Part shown: piece by piece, positions 34,147 to 43,965 of the stretch
How positions within the stretch are numbered: the stretch's first letter is position 1
Layout: each line of letters starts with the position of its first letter
NCBI GenBank assembly: GCA_013314775.1
Contig: JABUFB010000016.1
Location: 62,001-126,000 of the forward strand
DNA from: Armatimonadota bacterium
GTDB lineage: Bacteria > Armatimonadota > Zipacnadia > Zipacnadales > JABUFB01
Reading direction: 5' to 3'
DNA length: 64,000 nt
The notes under the pieces: generated by a model
What the model saw: the letters and a program-made list of their open reading frames with translations, nothing else
Databases searched by the model: none
Told to the model about the DNA's origin: nothing
Translations under genes and position numbers: made by a program

Positions 34147-36792
34147 ATGATTCGTCTGCTGATGCTGTCCGCACTTGCTGTTGCTTCCGTGGCCTTCCCG
34201 CTGGATCTCCTGCGCGATGCCGGCGCGTGGACCGGCAATCTCGACCGGGATGGCCCGACAATCACTGTGGGGACCTCCGAAGAAGCGCCCCTGTGGGCCG
34301 AGGTCACATCAAACGCCGGAGCCGAGGATTACCCGAAGCTGCGTCTGACTTTTGACCCCGCACGCGACCTGACCGACTTCATGCGCCTAAGGTGGCGGGT
34401 GCGTGTTGTGTGCGAGGACCCGTCGGTGCGCGAAAAGCGGGTTGCCGCGGTCTTCTACGACGACCAGCACCGGCACGCAAACCTGCCCGGCAGACCCAGC
34501 GTGCAGCAAGTGATCGAACACTATGTCCCGGTGAACCGCTGGATGGATTACCGCGACTGGATCATGACCCTGCACCGCAGTGCAATCCAGCAGGTGGACC
34601 TGTACATCTACGAAACCCCGCTGGACACGGCTCACACCTACCGCTGGGAATTTGCCGACTTGGCCCTCGAGGGTGTCGGGGAACAGGCGGCCTTGTTCGA
34701 CACAGAAGTCTATGAGAGCAGCGATCTGCGGGTTCCGGTGGCGGATGAGACCGTGGCGGGTACCATCGGCGCGGGAGACCTGACGCTGGAGTTCGCGCCG
34801 GATGGACGGATCCGCCGGGTTCTCCACGCGGGCACCGAAGCCGGAGTTGCTGGGGACGCGCCGACCGGCATCCTGCTCAGGGATGCCACCGGGCAAGCGC
34901 CTCCGGTTCCGGCCGGTGGCGTTCTTGAGGCCACGCAGGACGGCCTGCGGCACCACTCCCGGGTGGATGCTCTGGGCCTGGAACTCGATGCTGCATACAA
35001 AGCAGGCGAAGGGTACATCGAGGTCCGGGGCACGGTCACTGATATGCGCGGGGAGGACCGAGCGGTGCAGGTTGCATTGGCAGTGCCCCTGTCCGGCGAT
35101 GGCTGGCAATGGTGGGACAGCGCCGCGAAATCGCGCTCCCTGGCCGGTGAGAAGCTGGAATTGTCGGCGCTGGAGCTGGGTACGGAGTACGGCCTGAACG
35201 GGGCGCATTCGAAGTACCCCATCGGCGCGGTGACACTTCCCGGCAAAGCGGGGGTGACCCTGGGCATCCGCATGGACGAGCCAGTGGTGCACCGGATCGC
35301 CTGCAACCCGGCGCTGAACCTGCTGTATATCGTGCTGGACTTCGGCCTCATTCCGGAGACCGCAGTGGATGGGCGCTCCCTGTCCAGCGCGCCCTTCCGG
35401 ATTCTCGTGTACTCCCATGATCCCGCATGGGGATTCCGGTCGGCGCTGGACCGGTATTACGGGTTCTTCCCCGACTTCTTCTCGCGGCGCACCGACCCGG
35501 CGCGCGAAGGCGGCTGGTATGTCTGGGGGCACATGAAGGACACTCCCGATGCGCTGAAAGGTGGCTTCGGATTCCACTGGGGTCCGGGCGGGAACGAGGC
35601 CGTGAAATGGGATAACGAAAACAACGTCTATTCCCTGCTGTATATCGAGCCCGAGTTCTTCCAGCAGACCATGGGCGACTTCGACCGGTGCCCCACGGCG
35701 GAGGAAGGGCTCAAGCGGCTGGAACTGATTGCCTCCGGAGATGATGCTGAGCTCGAAGCTTTCGCGAAGCTGGGTTACTCGCACAGCTACACTCCGGGCA
35801 ACTGGGTGGCCGCACATTCCCACAAGGAGGCGCTGCGTACGGTCGCCAATGCGGCCCGGCTCAGCGTGAATTTCGACCGGGATCTCAAGCCGGTGGGCGG
35901 TGCCGGGCAGTATCCTTGGATGAGTGAGAGCAAATGGGGGATCATCTTCCCCTGCAACCTCGACCCGGATATCCCCGAAGGCAAGGGGTGGTTCAACCGG
36001 AAGATATACCTGGATTGGGGGCTGCGCGGCGCGGAGGACGCCGGTGCGCGGTATGACGGCATTGGTCTGGACTCCTTCGGCGGATATGGGCAGGCATTCC
36101 GGGCGAACTACAGGCGGGAGCACTTCAAGTACTCACAGATTCCACTGAGCTTCTCGGCCGGTGATTTTCGTCCGGTGCAGGTGGCGGCCTTCGCCACTGT
36201 GGAGTGGCTGCGGGAGCTTGCCGCCGCAACCCATGAGGACGGGCGCCTGCTCATGGCCAACTGCTCCTGGGGCAGCACCCCGGCGTGGCTGACCTTCGCC
36301 GCCCCGTACCTGGACATTTTCGGTGCCGAGGCCACACAGTTCGCCGATCCTGACTATATCCGGGCCATCGCGCGCACCAAGGCCTGCACTGATCTGCCCT
36401 ACAGTCCGCGGCCGGATTGGGAAGTGGCCTGGCATTTGCTCCATGGCATCTACCCCGGCCACGGCAACGAGATTCCGGTGATGGCTCAGTTCGCTGAAGG
36501 CCTGCGGGAGCTGTCGGCGGCTGGATGGGAGCCCATCACCCATGCCACCGCCGAGCCCGCAACGGTGCGCCTGGAGCGATTTGGATCACGGGAGCGTATC
36601 TACCTGAGCGTGCACAACCCCACAGACGATACCGCGTCGGTGGTTGTCCGACTGGACTGTCAAGCTCTTGGGCTGGGGGATGGCTTCCAGGCGCGCGACC
36701 TTTTGGATGAGCGCCCGGTGGCTGTCGAGGCCGATGCCCTGCGCCTCGACCTGACAGGCAAGGCGACGCGCACGATTGTGCTGGAGAAGTAG
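34147..36792 (+). CDS. Exported glycosidase-like protein of unassigned family
   Basis: The 881-residue protein starts at ATG 34147 with AGGAGG nine bases upstream and has a short N-terminal signal (MIRLLMLSALAVASVA). Residues 20-190 look like a beta-sandwich (CBM-type) domain; 190-430 form a supersandwich-like domain; the C-terminal 400 residues probably contain a TIM barrel. Candidate acids lie in RYDGIGLDSFGGYG and in FGAEATQFADPDY. The layout recalls families such as GH36 or GH101-like enzymes but I cannot match a family. It is divergent from the GH-A gene across a 194-bp spacer. An extracellular glycan-hydrolysing role is inferred. Confidence 0.65.
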   Translation: MIRLLMLSALAVASVAFPLDLLRDAGAWTGNLDRDGPTITVGTSEEAPLWAEVTSNAGAEDYPKLRLTFDPARDLTDFMRLRWRVRVVCEDPSVREKRVAAVFYDDQHRHANLPGRPSVQQVIEHYVPVNRWMDYRDWIMTLHRSAIQQVDLYIYETPLDTAHTYRWEFADLALEGVGEQAALFDTEVYESSDLRVPVADETVAGTIGAGDLTLEFAPDGRIRRVLHAGTEAGVAGDAPTGILLRDATGQAPPVPAGGVLEATQDGLRHHSRVDALGLELDAAYKAGEGYIEVRGTVTDMRGEDRAVQVALAVPLSGDGWQWWDSAAKSRSLAGEKLELSALELGTEYGLNGAHSKYPIGAVTLPGKAGVTLGIRMDEPVVHRIACNPALNLLYIVLDFGLIPETAVDGRSLSSAPFRILVYSHDPAWGFRSALDRYYGFFPDFFSRRTDPAREGGWYVWGHMKDTPDALKGGFGFHWGPGGNEAVKWDNENNVYSLLYIEPEFFQQTMGDFDRCPTAEEGLKRLELIASGDDAELEAFAKLGYSHSYTPGNWVAAHSHKEALRTVANAARLSVNFDRDLKPVGGAGQYPWMSESKWGIIFPCNLDPDIPEGKGWFNRKIYLDWGLRGAEDAGARYDGIGLDSFGGYGQAFRANYRREHFKYSQIPLSFSAGDFRPVQVAAFATVEWLRELAAATHEDGRLLMANCSWGSTPAWLTFAAPYLDIFGAEATQFADPDYIRAIARTKACTDLPYSPRPDWEVAWHLLHGIYPGHGNEIPVMAQFAEGLRELSAAGWEPITHATAEPATVRLERFGSRERIYLSVHNPTDDTASVVVRLDCQALGLGDGFQARDLLDERPVAVEADALRLDLTGKATRTIVLEK

Positions 36793-36807
36793 GCTGCAGA
36801 TGCGCGA

Positions 36808-36860
36808 AAGGGGACGGGCCCGTGGCTCTTGTGGATACTCGAAGCCGGGTCCGTCCCCTT
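36808..36860. terminator. 15-bp hairpin between convergent genes
   Basis: AAGGGGACGGGCCCG (36808-36822) pairs with CGGGTCCGTCCCCTT (36846-36860) along all 15 positions with one G.U pair. The loop has 23 bases. It lies between the glycosidase gene (+) and the receiver gene (-). Confidence 0.6.
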
Positions 36861-36884
36861 GTCGGTTCCGCGGTCGTTGGTTCT

Positions 36885-37286
36885 TCAGGCGACGCCGGTC
36901 GCGGCTTGCGGCGTCCGGATGATCAGCCCCGTATAGCGCTCCAAGACGCTCGCTATCTGCTCAAGGGTAAAGGGCTTGGGGATTACTTGTCGCACTCCCT
37001 GGCGCATGGCGTTGGTCACGTGAGCATCGGCGGGGTTCGCGGTGATGATCACGATCGGCGTATCCGGCTTGCTTGCCACCAAGGAGGGCACGATGGCGTC
37101 ACAGTGGCCCTCGGGAAAGTGGTTGTCCAGCAGGATGATGTCGAAGTCCTGGCTCAGCGCCAGGCGCAGCCCATCACGCAGGGTGCAAGCGCCGACCATG
37201 TCGCAGCCCATGAGGCTGAGAGCGTTCTGCAGGACGGCTAGCAGGGCCTTGTGGTCGTCCACCACGAGCACTCTAAGTAGGGGCAT
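36885..37286 (-). CDS. REC-only response regulator
   Basis: The 133-residue product is a single receiver. D10, D11 and the phospho-acceptor D54 (IILLDNHFPEG), T in IVIITANP and K in IPKPFTLEQ complete the active site. There is no output domain. Its ATG shares one base with the stop codon TAA of the kinase gene (TAATG at 37288-37284), a typical translational coupling. It is very likely phosphorylated by that kinase. Like the pair at 12.5-14.9 kb, it needs a downstream partner encoded elsewhere. Assignment is firm; target unknown. Confidence 0.92.
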   Translation of the reverse strand: MPLLRVLVVDDHKALLAVLQNALSLMGCDMVGACTLRDGLRLALSQDFDIILLDNHFPEGHCDAIVPSLVASKPDTPIVIITANPADAHVTNAMRQGVRQVIPKPFTLEQIASVLERYTGLIIRTPQAATGVA

Positions 37287-39058
37287 TAGTCTTCTCCGAT
37301 TGCCGGCAGACTGAGGCTGACGCGAGTGCCGGCGTGGCGTTGGCTTTCAATGGAAAGCGTTCCCCCATGTGCTTCGGCGACGCTGTGGCAGATGCTCAGC
37401 CCAAGCCCTGTCCCCTTTCCGCAGGGCTTGGTTGTGAAGAACGGTTCCAGCGCTCGCTGGCGTGTGGCTTCGTCCATCCCGGTCCCGTCGTCCGTGACCG
37501 TGATCCTGACGCAGCCATCAGTCTTATCGGCACTGAGTGTCACGTGCTTAGCGTTGGCATCGGTCGCATTGTTCACCAGGTTGACGAGTACCTGGAGAAG
37601 CTCGGACTGATCGCCCCAGACCAGGGTCTCATCCCCCAGGCCACTGACAGACAGCGCAGTGGATGACTGACTCAACTGGGGAGCCACAAGGTCTGCGGCC
37701 CGGAAAAGCAACTCATCCACTGCAACCGCGCGCATTTCCGTTCCGCTGTTACGGGCGAGATCCAGGAGATTGCGCAGGAGCGCGGCGCCCCGGTCGATCT
37801 CTGCCTGCATGCCTTGAAGATTCTCCCGGGCAAGAGGGTCGCGGACGCACTGCATCAAGAGTTCAGCACGCAGGTGGATGGGCGCCAGCACGTTCTTGAC
37901 TTCGTGTGCGATGGCTGCCGACAGCTTCCCGGCCATGGCGAGTCGCTCATTGTGCAGGAGTAGTTCCTGGGTCTCCTCGCGGCTTGCGACCATGTGATTG
38001 AAGGCCCGGGCGAGGCGCCCAAGGCTGTCGTCAGTCTCGATCTGCAACGGTGGCGCGCCGCGCTTTCCCGCCGCCAGGTCCTCGACGCGCTCACGCAGTT
38101 CTTCCAGAGGCTGGTTGATCCAGTTTGTGACGAGACTTGTCAGCAGGGCACCCAGCAACAGAGCACATGCAAATGCGCCGAATGCGACAGTCACGAACCG
38201 GGGACCACGGCCCGGCAGGGCAGACCTGTTCATGGTGACGGTAAGCTGCGATGGCGCATCCTCCTGGGATCCGCTGGCGAAAACCATGGCCATCGAGACA
38301 GTCTCGCCGGTGCTCTCGCCATCCACGGTAGTCGCCGAAAAGCCTGATGTATTGCGCACTGGAGTGGCTTTGGAGCCTGGCCCGGTACGGAACGTGTCGC
38401 CCGGTTTGAGTGTGCACAGGGCCGCCTCGCAGACATCGGCCCCCATTACCGACTCCATCTCTTCCGCGGTGATTTGGCGTCCCACCAGGATTGCGCCGAT
38501 GGTGGTGTCCGAGCCGTCACGGGACTTCAAAGGCGCAGCGCCTACGACCACGAGGCTGTCTCGGTGCCCGACGACTCCCCACGATGCCTCGCCGTCCAGA
38601 GCGGCGGCAGCGTGCGACGTCTCAGTGAGCATGGCATCCAGCGCCAGATCCCGGCCAAGCACCGCGGGCGACTGAGCTCCCCCCGTTCTCAGGATCGCCG
38701 CGGCGCTGATCCCCTGGGAATCCGCCAACTCCCGCAGGAATGCGGGCCCGACTGTCTCGAACTTGCCGTGCGACGCTTTCTGTAACCATTCGTCACGGGC
38801 GGCAGTCGCCGTGTACAGGACCCGCAATCCCATAGCCCGGACATGCTGAACAACCACGGCGAGGCGCTGATTCAGCGCAGCTTCATCGAGCATCCGCATC
38901 CGCTGGCCATTGATAGCGTGCATGAACACGGCATAGCCGAAGAGTGGAATCGCGATGGCTATGGCGAAGGCCAGGATGAGCTTCCGGGGAAAAGAGAGTG
39001 CGATGGGTTTTCGGACCGTAACCCTTGGCAGGGCTAAGGTCTTTGCTATGGTGGTCAT
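37286..39058 (-). CDS. Sensor histidine kinase with extracytoplasmic sensor and HAMP
   Basis: The 590-residue kinase has a transmembrane helix at about 28-48, an extracytoplasmic region of about 230 residues that resembles a cache/sCache-type sensor (single-pass, VVGHRDSLVVVGAAPLK), a second helix at about 285-310, and a HAMP segment (WINQPLEELRERVEDLAAGK). The kinase core has H385 in AAIAHEVKNVLAP, N in LVNLVNNATDAN, and G boxes VTDDGTGMD and GKGTGLGLSICHS. The NtrB-like H-box (HEVKNVLAPI) suggests the HPK4 group. ATG 39058 has a G-rich stretch upstream. It is coupled to the REC-only regulator that follows. The ligand is unknown. Confidence 0.92.
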   Translation of the reverse strand: MTTIAKTLALPRVTVRKPIALSFPRKLILAFAIAIAIPLFGYAVFMHAINGQRMRMLDEAALNQRLAVVVQHVRAMGLRVLYTATAARDEWLQKASHGKFETVGPAFLRELADSQGISAAAILRTGGAQSPAVLGRDLALDAMLTETSHAAAALDGEASWGVVGHRDSLVVVGAAPLKSRDGSDTTIGAILVGRQITAEEMESVMGADVCEAALCTLKPGDTFRTGPGSKATPVRNTSGFSATTVDGESTGETVSMAMVFASGSQEDAPSQLTVTMNRSALPGRGPRFVTVAFGAFACALLLGALLTSLVTNWINQPLEELRERVEDLAAGKRGAPPLQIETDDSLGRLARAFNHMVASREETQELLLHNERLAMAGKLSAAIAHEVKNVLAPIHLRAELLMQCVRDPLARENLQGMQAEIDRGAALLRNLLDLARNSGTEMRAVAVDELLFRAADLVAPQLSQSSTALSVSGLGDETLVWGDQSELLQVLVNLVNNATDANAKHVTLSADKTDGCVRITVTDDGTGMDEATRQRALEPFFTTKPCGKGTGLGLSICHSVAEAHGGTLSIESQRHAGTRVSLSLPAIGED

Positions 39059-39185
39059 TTGCGGCCCCCCTGGCCGCCCCCCCCGAAAGACTGGTACGTG
39101 TATAAAGCTTAGAATATTCTCAAGATAAAGTCAAGAGTATCTCATGCATTTGCGGCAGTCTTCTGAACGACACGAGGAAAAGCAA

Positions 39186-39215
39186 AATGCCCCTAATACA
39201 GAGATTAGGGGCATT
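39186..39215 (-). terminator. Rho-independent terminator of the mtlD-like gene
   Basis: AATGCCCCTAAT (39186-39197) pairs perfectly with ATTAGGGGCATT (39204-39215), 12 bp with a 6-base loop. Read on the minus strand it is followed by a T-rich tail (TTTGCTTTT). It lies 85 bases after the end of the mtlD-like gene and upstream of the kinase gene. Confidence 0.8.
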
Positions 39216-39299
39216 ATTGGGGGTTCTACCAGCCCGATACCGCGACTGGCGGCTCGGCTAGACTAAATGTAAGCTAAAGATTACCTCCAATCAGGATGC

Positions 39300-40535
39300 C
39301 TATCCGAAGATGGATGCCCCTGAGGCGAGCCTCTCAAGCAGGTCGGCATGAGCACTGAGCACCGCCTTGCATGCCGTGCGGTCGGGCTCGCGCGTGCAGT
39401 CGAGTCCGCAGGTCTCGCTCAAGACGAACTCGGGGCCGCGCGAGTAGACGTTCTCCGCGAATTCGATGTCCGGGCCGAAGGGCTGGCCATGCTCGTCGAG
39501 GGCTCGGAACTGCATGCCCGCTGCGGCGCAAAGGGCCGTCATCGGCCCCGGCGCGCCGCATTGCTCGATCTCCAGCAGCAGCGGGCCGATCACTCTGTCC
39601 TCGCGGCTCAGCTTGCGGGAGATATCCCGCCCCACGCGGTAGATGGTGTCGCCCAGGGCCTGATTGCAGAAACGTGAGAGCAAGTCCTCGATGTGGGCGT
39701 CCATGTGGGCCTCGTCGAACTCTCCGGGATACCGCGCGATGAGCGCCCGAGCGCTCTCCCACATGCCCGCGCGGGTCGCTGGGCCGACAGTCGGGTGCTC
39801 CACCGCCTGCCAGGTGTACACCAGTTCCGGGGCCTCCAGGTGCGCGAAGTAGGCGCACAGGGCATGCCCGAAATTGTGCACGAAACTCTTCCGGTCCACG
39901 TAGGCGGTCATATTCTGACGCGCATCCAGACCCGGCACGTCGGGCACGGGATTCAGGAAAGCCGTGCGATCGCAGATGAGCGTGTTGTAGGCTTCAGCGT
40001 ACACAAGGAGGGGGTCTTGACGCCGGACCTCATCGGGCATGATCGGCACCATCTTGCCAATGCTGGTCTCCACGAGCCCGACCCGTTCGGCAAGGGGGAA
40101 CCCCTCCGGGAGGTTGCTCGCGAGACCTTCGGCCATGAACGAGGCAGCATCGCGCAGGTTCTCGCAGAGGATCACATCCAGGGGTGGCAGGCCCCGTTCC
40201 GTCCGGGCGAGGATACCTGCCGCCAGCGCTCGCTGGATCGCCACCAGCGCCTTCGGGCCAACCGCTGTGGCGCAGAGGCGGCAGTCCGCGAGCTCGGCCA
40301 CCACTGCGTCCTTGTTGGCGCCGTGGACGGCTCGGACGTTCTCGATGAGCAGCGTTTCCGGGTTGCGGTCCCGGACCTCCACCGTGTAACTGCGACGCTC
40401 GTTGAGGGCGTTGACGACCTCATCCACTACGTCCACGAAAACGACTTCATACCCCGCGCGGGCGAACAGTTGGCCTATGAAAGACCGACCGATATTCCCC
40501 GCGCCAAATTGCACCATCTTTCGTTCATTGATCAA
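39300..40535 (-). CDS. mtlD: Mannitol-1-phosphate 5-dehydrogenase-like protein
   Basis: The product has 411 residues from TTG 40535; ATG 40517 would give 405. Typical MtlD is about 380, so both are plausible; GAGGAG eleven bases before the TTG favours it. The N-terminus MVQFGAGNIGRSFIGQLF is the NAD-binding Rossmann motif of the polyol-specific long-chain dehydrogenases; FVDVVDEVVNALN follows the second strand. Further signatures are VGLVETSIGKMVPIMP and KSFVHNFGHALCAYF, which contain the catalytic Lys and the conserved N-x-x-H region. It would interconvert mannitol 1-phosphate and fructose 6-phosphate or a related polyol phosphate. It stands alone; no PTS gene is adjacent. A terminator follows it. 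Confidence 0.88.
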   Translation of the reverse strand: MINERKMVQFGAGNIGRSFIGQLFARAGYEVVFVDVVDEVVNALNERRSYTVEVRDRNPETLLIENVRAVHGANKDAVVAELADCRLCATAVGPKALVAIQRALAAGILARTERGLPPLDVILCENLRDAASFMAEGLASNLPEGFPLAERVGLVETSIGKMVPIMPDEVRRQDPLLVYAEAYNTLICDRTAFLNPVPDVPGLDARQNMTAYVDRKSFVHNFGHALCAYFAHLEAPELVYTWQAVEHPTVGPATRAGMWESARALIARYPGEFDEAHMDAHIEDLLSRFCNQALGDTIYRVGRDISRKLSREDRVIGPLLLEIEQCGAPGPMTALCAAAGMQFRALDEHGQPFGPDIEFAENVYSRGPEFVLSETCGLDCTREPDRTACKAVLSAHADLLERLASGASIFG

Positions 40536-40577
40536 AGGTCTCTCGACTCCTCGCCGCATGTGAGTCGCGGCCCAAAC

Positions 40578-43500
40578 TCAAGGCTCGAAGCGGACCAAAG
40601 CGACGCCAAAGGGCTCCAGGATCAGATCCTTCTTGCGCTCGCCCAAGGTGACGCTGGTCTCGAGTGCCTTGTCGTGGAAGCTCAGAAGCATGACCAGCAC
40701 CGTACCGTCTTTCTCGAAGGCGAACCAGTTCTCGCTGGACAGGCCCTCCACCTGCACTTTCTGGTCGCAACGCCGGCTCTCGAGAAAGAATTCCTCATTG
40801 GCAGCGATGATCTCAGTGGCCTCCGATGTAGCGTAGAAGGAACCGCCTTCCATGGGCGGTAGCCACCAGATGAGACAGCCGTTGCAGCCGCTGTTTGCAT
40901 ACTGGCGAAGGATACGGTTGCGCCACGTTTCCATCTTCGGCGCAGGCTGAGAGGTGTCGCGGTCGGACAGGTACCACATCTCGCCACCCATGAAGGGCAC
41001 ATCACCCAGCGCAGCCATGGTGTCGCGGATCTCCGTGCGCCCCCCGCCATATCCCGCAATTCCCAGGTCGAGATGGGGGGCCATCAGCGCCCAGTCTACG
41101 CCGTAGTGTTCCTTTGTGCGCTTGCTCTGATAGCCCGAGTAGAGAGAGAACTCAACGGGGCGGTCCGCCTTGCTGAGAATGCGCCTGATGTGTCCGGCCA
41201 TCTCCGCGTTCTGAGCGCAGCGGAAGTCAGTCCACTGTGACGGGTATCTCGACAGCACGGTCTCTGCGTTGAGCGTTACATCAGCGGGTATCTGCGCGAA
41301 TTTGCGGAAGGCTTCCAGACAGCGCTCGCAGGTGCAGAAGGTGGGCGGGTCGATGACCGGCTGCTCCACATCCCAGTTAGCGCCGGCGTACGGCTGGGAG
41401 TTGACCGTGCCCAAGAGCCACTCCTGGAGGGCGTCGATTACCGGCCGGCCCTCGGCGAGAACCCAGGTGGGGCAGAAAGTGTGCTCAATCCGCTTGCCCT
41501 TGAAGTCCACTGCCGCCAGGTCGGGCCGCTCCTCGATGAGCTTCCGAGTGCCCGCCAAAACGCTCCAGGGCTCCCAGCCGATGCTCAGGAAAACCTTGTT
41601 CCCCTGTGACAGGAGAAGTGGCGCGATGTCGTTATTCACGGTCCCGTAGGTCCAGGTGATACCGGATGCCAGGCAGTTGGCGGCGTATGCTTCCGCGGCC
41701 TCGGGGGTAGAAAAGCGCGTACTGTAATAGCACGGAGTGATCCGCGCCCGGGCAGGCCGGGCATTCTTGAGGGCGGGAAGCACTTTCACCCGCGCGGTGC
41801 GGGGCAGGCCTACCACCGTGCCATGCATGAATTCGGGGTAGACGCGGGCCGGATACTCTCCCTCCGCCTGGTCAGGGTCGGCCTCGAAGAGCAGCCCCAC
41901 CAGAGGCCGGCTGGTGGGCGAGCCGAGTTTCTCGCACTTGACGTCCAGCTCCAGCACATATCTAGTACCGGGCTCGAGTTCGACCACGCCCTCCTTGTCC
42001 ACCCAGATCGCCTGCTGCCGGTCAGCATTGTCCTTCGTGGACACGATCTTCGCGCACCTGGAGCCGTCCTTGCCCTCGGATACCAGCAGCCCGTGGCTGC
42101 CCCATTCCGGCTCGTCGAAGGTGCCCATCTTCAGGAGATTCTGCGGGCTGCCCTCCTTGCGCAGGACGATGTTGTCCACCCAGAAAGTGCCCACAATTCC
42201 CCGGTCCTGCCATTTTATGACAAGCGGATGAGCGCTGGTCGCACCGGGCGGCGGTGTGAGCGTGACCGACAAGTGCCGCCAGTCGTGGGTGCCTCCGGAG
42301 GTCAAGGCCGGCTGGTAGGCGAGGGTGTGGCCCGAGGCATCGCCCCAGCGCACGGACAGCTCCATTCCCTCACCCGGAAGATGCTGATAGCTCACCGTGT
42401 AGCGGGCCATCTCAAGGCCCTGAAGGGTCAGCCCTCCAGTGCGCTCCAATTTGGGCGCTCCGGTTCCGCCGAGGGCATCGGCCACAATTCCACGCAGGCC
42501 GTCGGGCACCTCGAAGACCGTCCGGTATCCCTCTGAAGGCAGGTCAGGCGCGATCTCTAGCGGCATGCGCACCAGTTGCCTGCTTCCGCGGGGCAAGTAG
42601 AAAGTGTCCGTGTTGGGGAAAAACGCCGGGCCGCGGTCCCCGACCCAGACCCCGGCGACCAGGTAACAGTCTTGCGCGCCGGGCTTGCTCCACAGTCCGC
42701 CCGGGGCAACCGCTGCCGGGCCCCAGCCTTGTTTGGGGAGTACCGTGCGCCAGTCTTCCGCGGGAGCCTCATCGCGAGCCAGCCAACGCAGGCGCAGAGC
42801 TGTTCCCTCGACCGCGAGGGACGGCATCAGGCCGGGGTTCTCGCCGTCGGCGCTGGCATGAATGGCGATGAGATTCAGCCCGGGGTCCAGCAGAAGCTCC
42901 GCCGGTCCGGTCTCGGTGTCCACGGGCTTGCCGTTGACGGTCAGGTCGGAGTGCGAGTCCGTGCCTCGCAGATTCAGCGTGACCACACCCGCGGCGAGAC
43001 GGTTTGGGATCGGCGCGGAGACCAGCACCGGCCTGCCACCATCCTCGAGAGTATACGTCAGCGCATAGGCGCCCCTCGTGGCGGCCTGTGCCGGAAGTCT
43101 GATGGCCAGCGTCTTCTCGCCTGTTCCCTCCGTTCGGGCCTCAACGGTGGCAGTTCCGGCCGTCGCCTGTGCCCGGAAGGACGGAGCGGCGCACTCGGGT
43201 GCAGTCACGGTTGCCCGCAGGCGCACCTCGCCCGCTCCTGCCTCGATAGCCACAGGACCCAACGCGGGACCGCTTTCGGCGAACCGAAGTGTCCCAAAGG
43301 CTTCGGGCTGATGGAAGGCACCGCGCAGCCCGGACCAGGTGCTGTACTCTTTCGCGGCGGGCCGGTGGCGAGTGAAGTTGGCGCGCCAGTCGCCCCGGGG
43401 GGGTGCTCCCATTGACTCAAGCGGGATGGCTGCCTCCACCACGTAACTGTGCTCGCCCCGGTGAGCAGCCACTAGCCAGCCGGAGTTCCAGGCGTTGTCT

Positions 43501-43922
43501 GTAGCCCAGGCATCGTAGGAGCCGTCTCCGGAATTGGCGCCGAAATGGAAATACGAATCGCCCGGAGGGTCCAGGAAGATCTCCACGCAGTCGTCGCCGA
43601 ACACGTTGGCGTCCAGGCCGGATTTCGTCGCCGGCACCAGGTGCAGCATGTTCAGGGCAGGCTGGAGGTTCGCCTCGAAAGCCTCCACCGCGATGTAAAT
43701 GCACCGGTCGTCCCACGCAAGCCGCACGCGGGTCTCCTCGCCAGGCGCATCATCGGTGCTGTTGGAGAGGAAGCGTGAAGTCACGCTCGCATTTGCCCAG
43801 CAGGGGTCGTTGAGGTCAGCGTCGATCATCGGCACCGAACTCGCACGATAGGCGGTGTAGACGGGTTCCGTGAAACCGACGCAGACCACGAGTGCAGCAG
43901 TGACAAGAGCCGTAATGCGCAT
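40578..43922 (-). CDS. Large exported glycoside-hydrolase-like protein with CBM9-type N-terminus
   Basis: The 1114-residue product has a signal peptide, MRITALVTAALVVCVGFTEP, and GAGGTCG eight bases before ATG 43922. Residues 25-200 are a CBM9/DOMON-like domain (VPMIDADLNDPCWANA, EETRVRLAWDDRCIYIAV). Residues 200-560 are beta-rich with Ig-like domains. Residues 560-720 resemble another carbohydrate-binding jelly roll, and the last 390 residues look like a TIM barrel (TYGTVNNDIAPLLLSQG, GANWDVEQPVIDPPTFCTCE, LIWWLPPMEGGSF). The CTCERCLEAFRKF stretch has a paired-cysteine pattern seen in some GH-like proteins. Catalytic residues cannot be assigned. The gene is 42 bases from the next upstream giant gene on the same strand, so an operon is likely. 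Confidence 0.7.
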   Translation of the reverse strand: MRITALVTAALVVCVGFTEPVYTAYRASSVPMIDADLNDPCWANASVTSRFLSNSTDDAPGEETRVRLAWDDRCIYIAVEAFEANLQPALNMLHLVPATKSGLDANVFGDDCVEIFLDPPGDSYFHFGANSGDGSYDAWATDNAWNSGWLVAAHRGEHSYVVEAAIPLESMGAPPRGDWRANFTRHRPAAKEYSTWSGLRGAFHQPEAFGTLRFAESGPALGPVAIEAGAGEVRLRATVTAPECAAPSFRAQATAGTATVEARTEGTGEKTLAIRLPAQAATRGAYALTYTLEDGGRPVLVSAPIPNRLAAGVVTLNLRGTDSHSDLTVNGKPVDTETGPAELLLDPGLNLIAIHASADGENPGLMPSLAVEGTALRLRWLARDEAPAEDWRTVLPKQGWGPAAVAPGGLWSKPGAQDCYLVAGVWVGDRGPAFFPNTDTFYLPRGSRQLVRMPLEIAPDLPSEGYRTVFEVPDGLRGIVADALGGTGAPKLERTGGLTLQGLEMARYTVSYQHLPGEGMELSVRWGDASGHTLAYQPALTSGGTHDWRHLSVTLTPPPGATSAHPLVIKWQDRGIVGTFWVDNIVLRKEGSPQNLLKMGTFDEPEWGSHGLLVSEGKDGSRCAKIVSTKDNADRQQAIWVDKEGVVELEPGTRYVLELDVKCEKLGSPTSRPLVGLLFEADPDQAEGEYPARVYPEFMHGTVVGLPRTARVKVLPALKNARPARARITPCYYSTRFSTPEAAEAYAANCLASGITWTYGTVNNDIAPLLLSQGNKVFLSIGWEPWSVLAGTRKLIEERPDLAAVDFKGKRIEHTFCPTWVLAEGRPVIDALQEWLLGTVNSQPYAGANWDVEQPVIDPPTFCTCERCLEAFRKFAQIPADVTLNAETVLSRYPSQWTDFRCAQNAEMAGHIRRILSKADRPVEFSLYSGYQSKRTKEHYGVDWALMAPHLDLGIAGYGGGRTEIRDTMAALGDVPFMGGEMWYLSDRDTSQPAPKMETWRNRILRQYANSGCNGCLIWWLPPMEGGSFYATSEATEIIAANEEFFLESRRCDQKVQVEGLSSENWFAFEKDGTVLVMLLSFHDKALETSVTLGERKKDLILEPFGVALVRFEP

Positions 43923-43965
43923 GAAATCGACCTCGCTTTGCACCGGGTCCCGGTGGAACCGGCGT

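Noticed and set aside
34387-36123. Long minus-strand open frame of about 580 codons
   Set aside because: It is antisense to the 881-residue exported protein, which has a signal peptide and binding site; the frame shows no recognisable domain.
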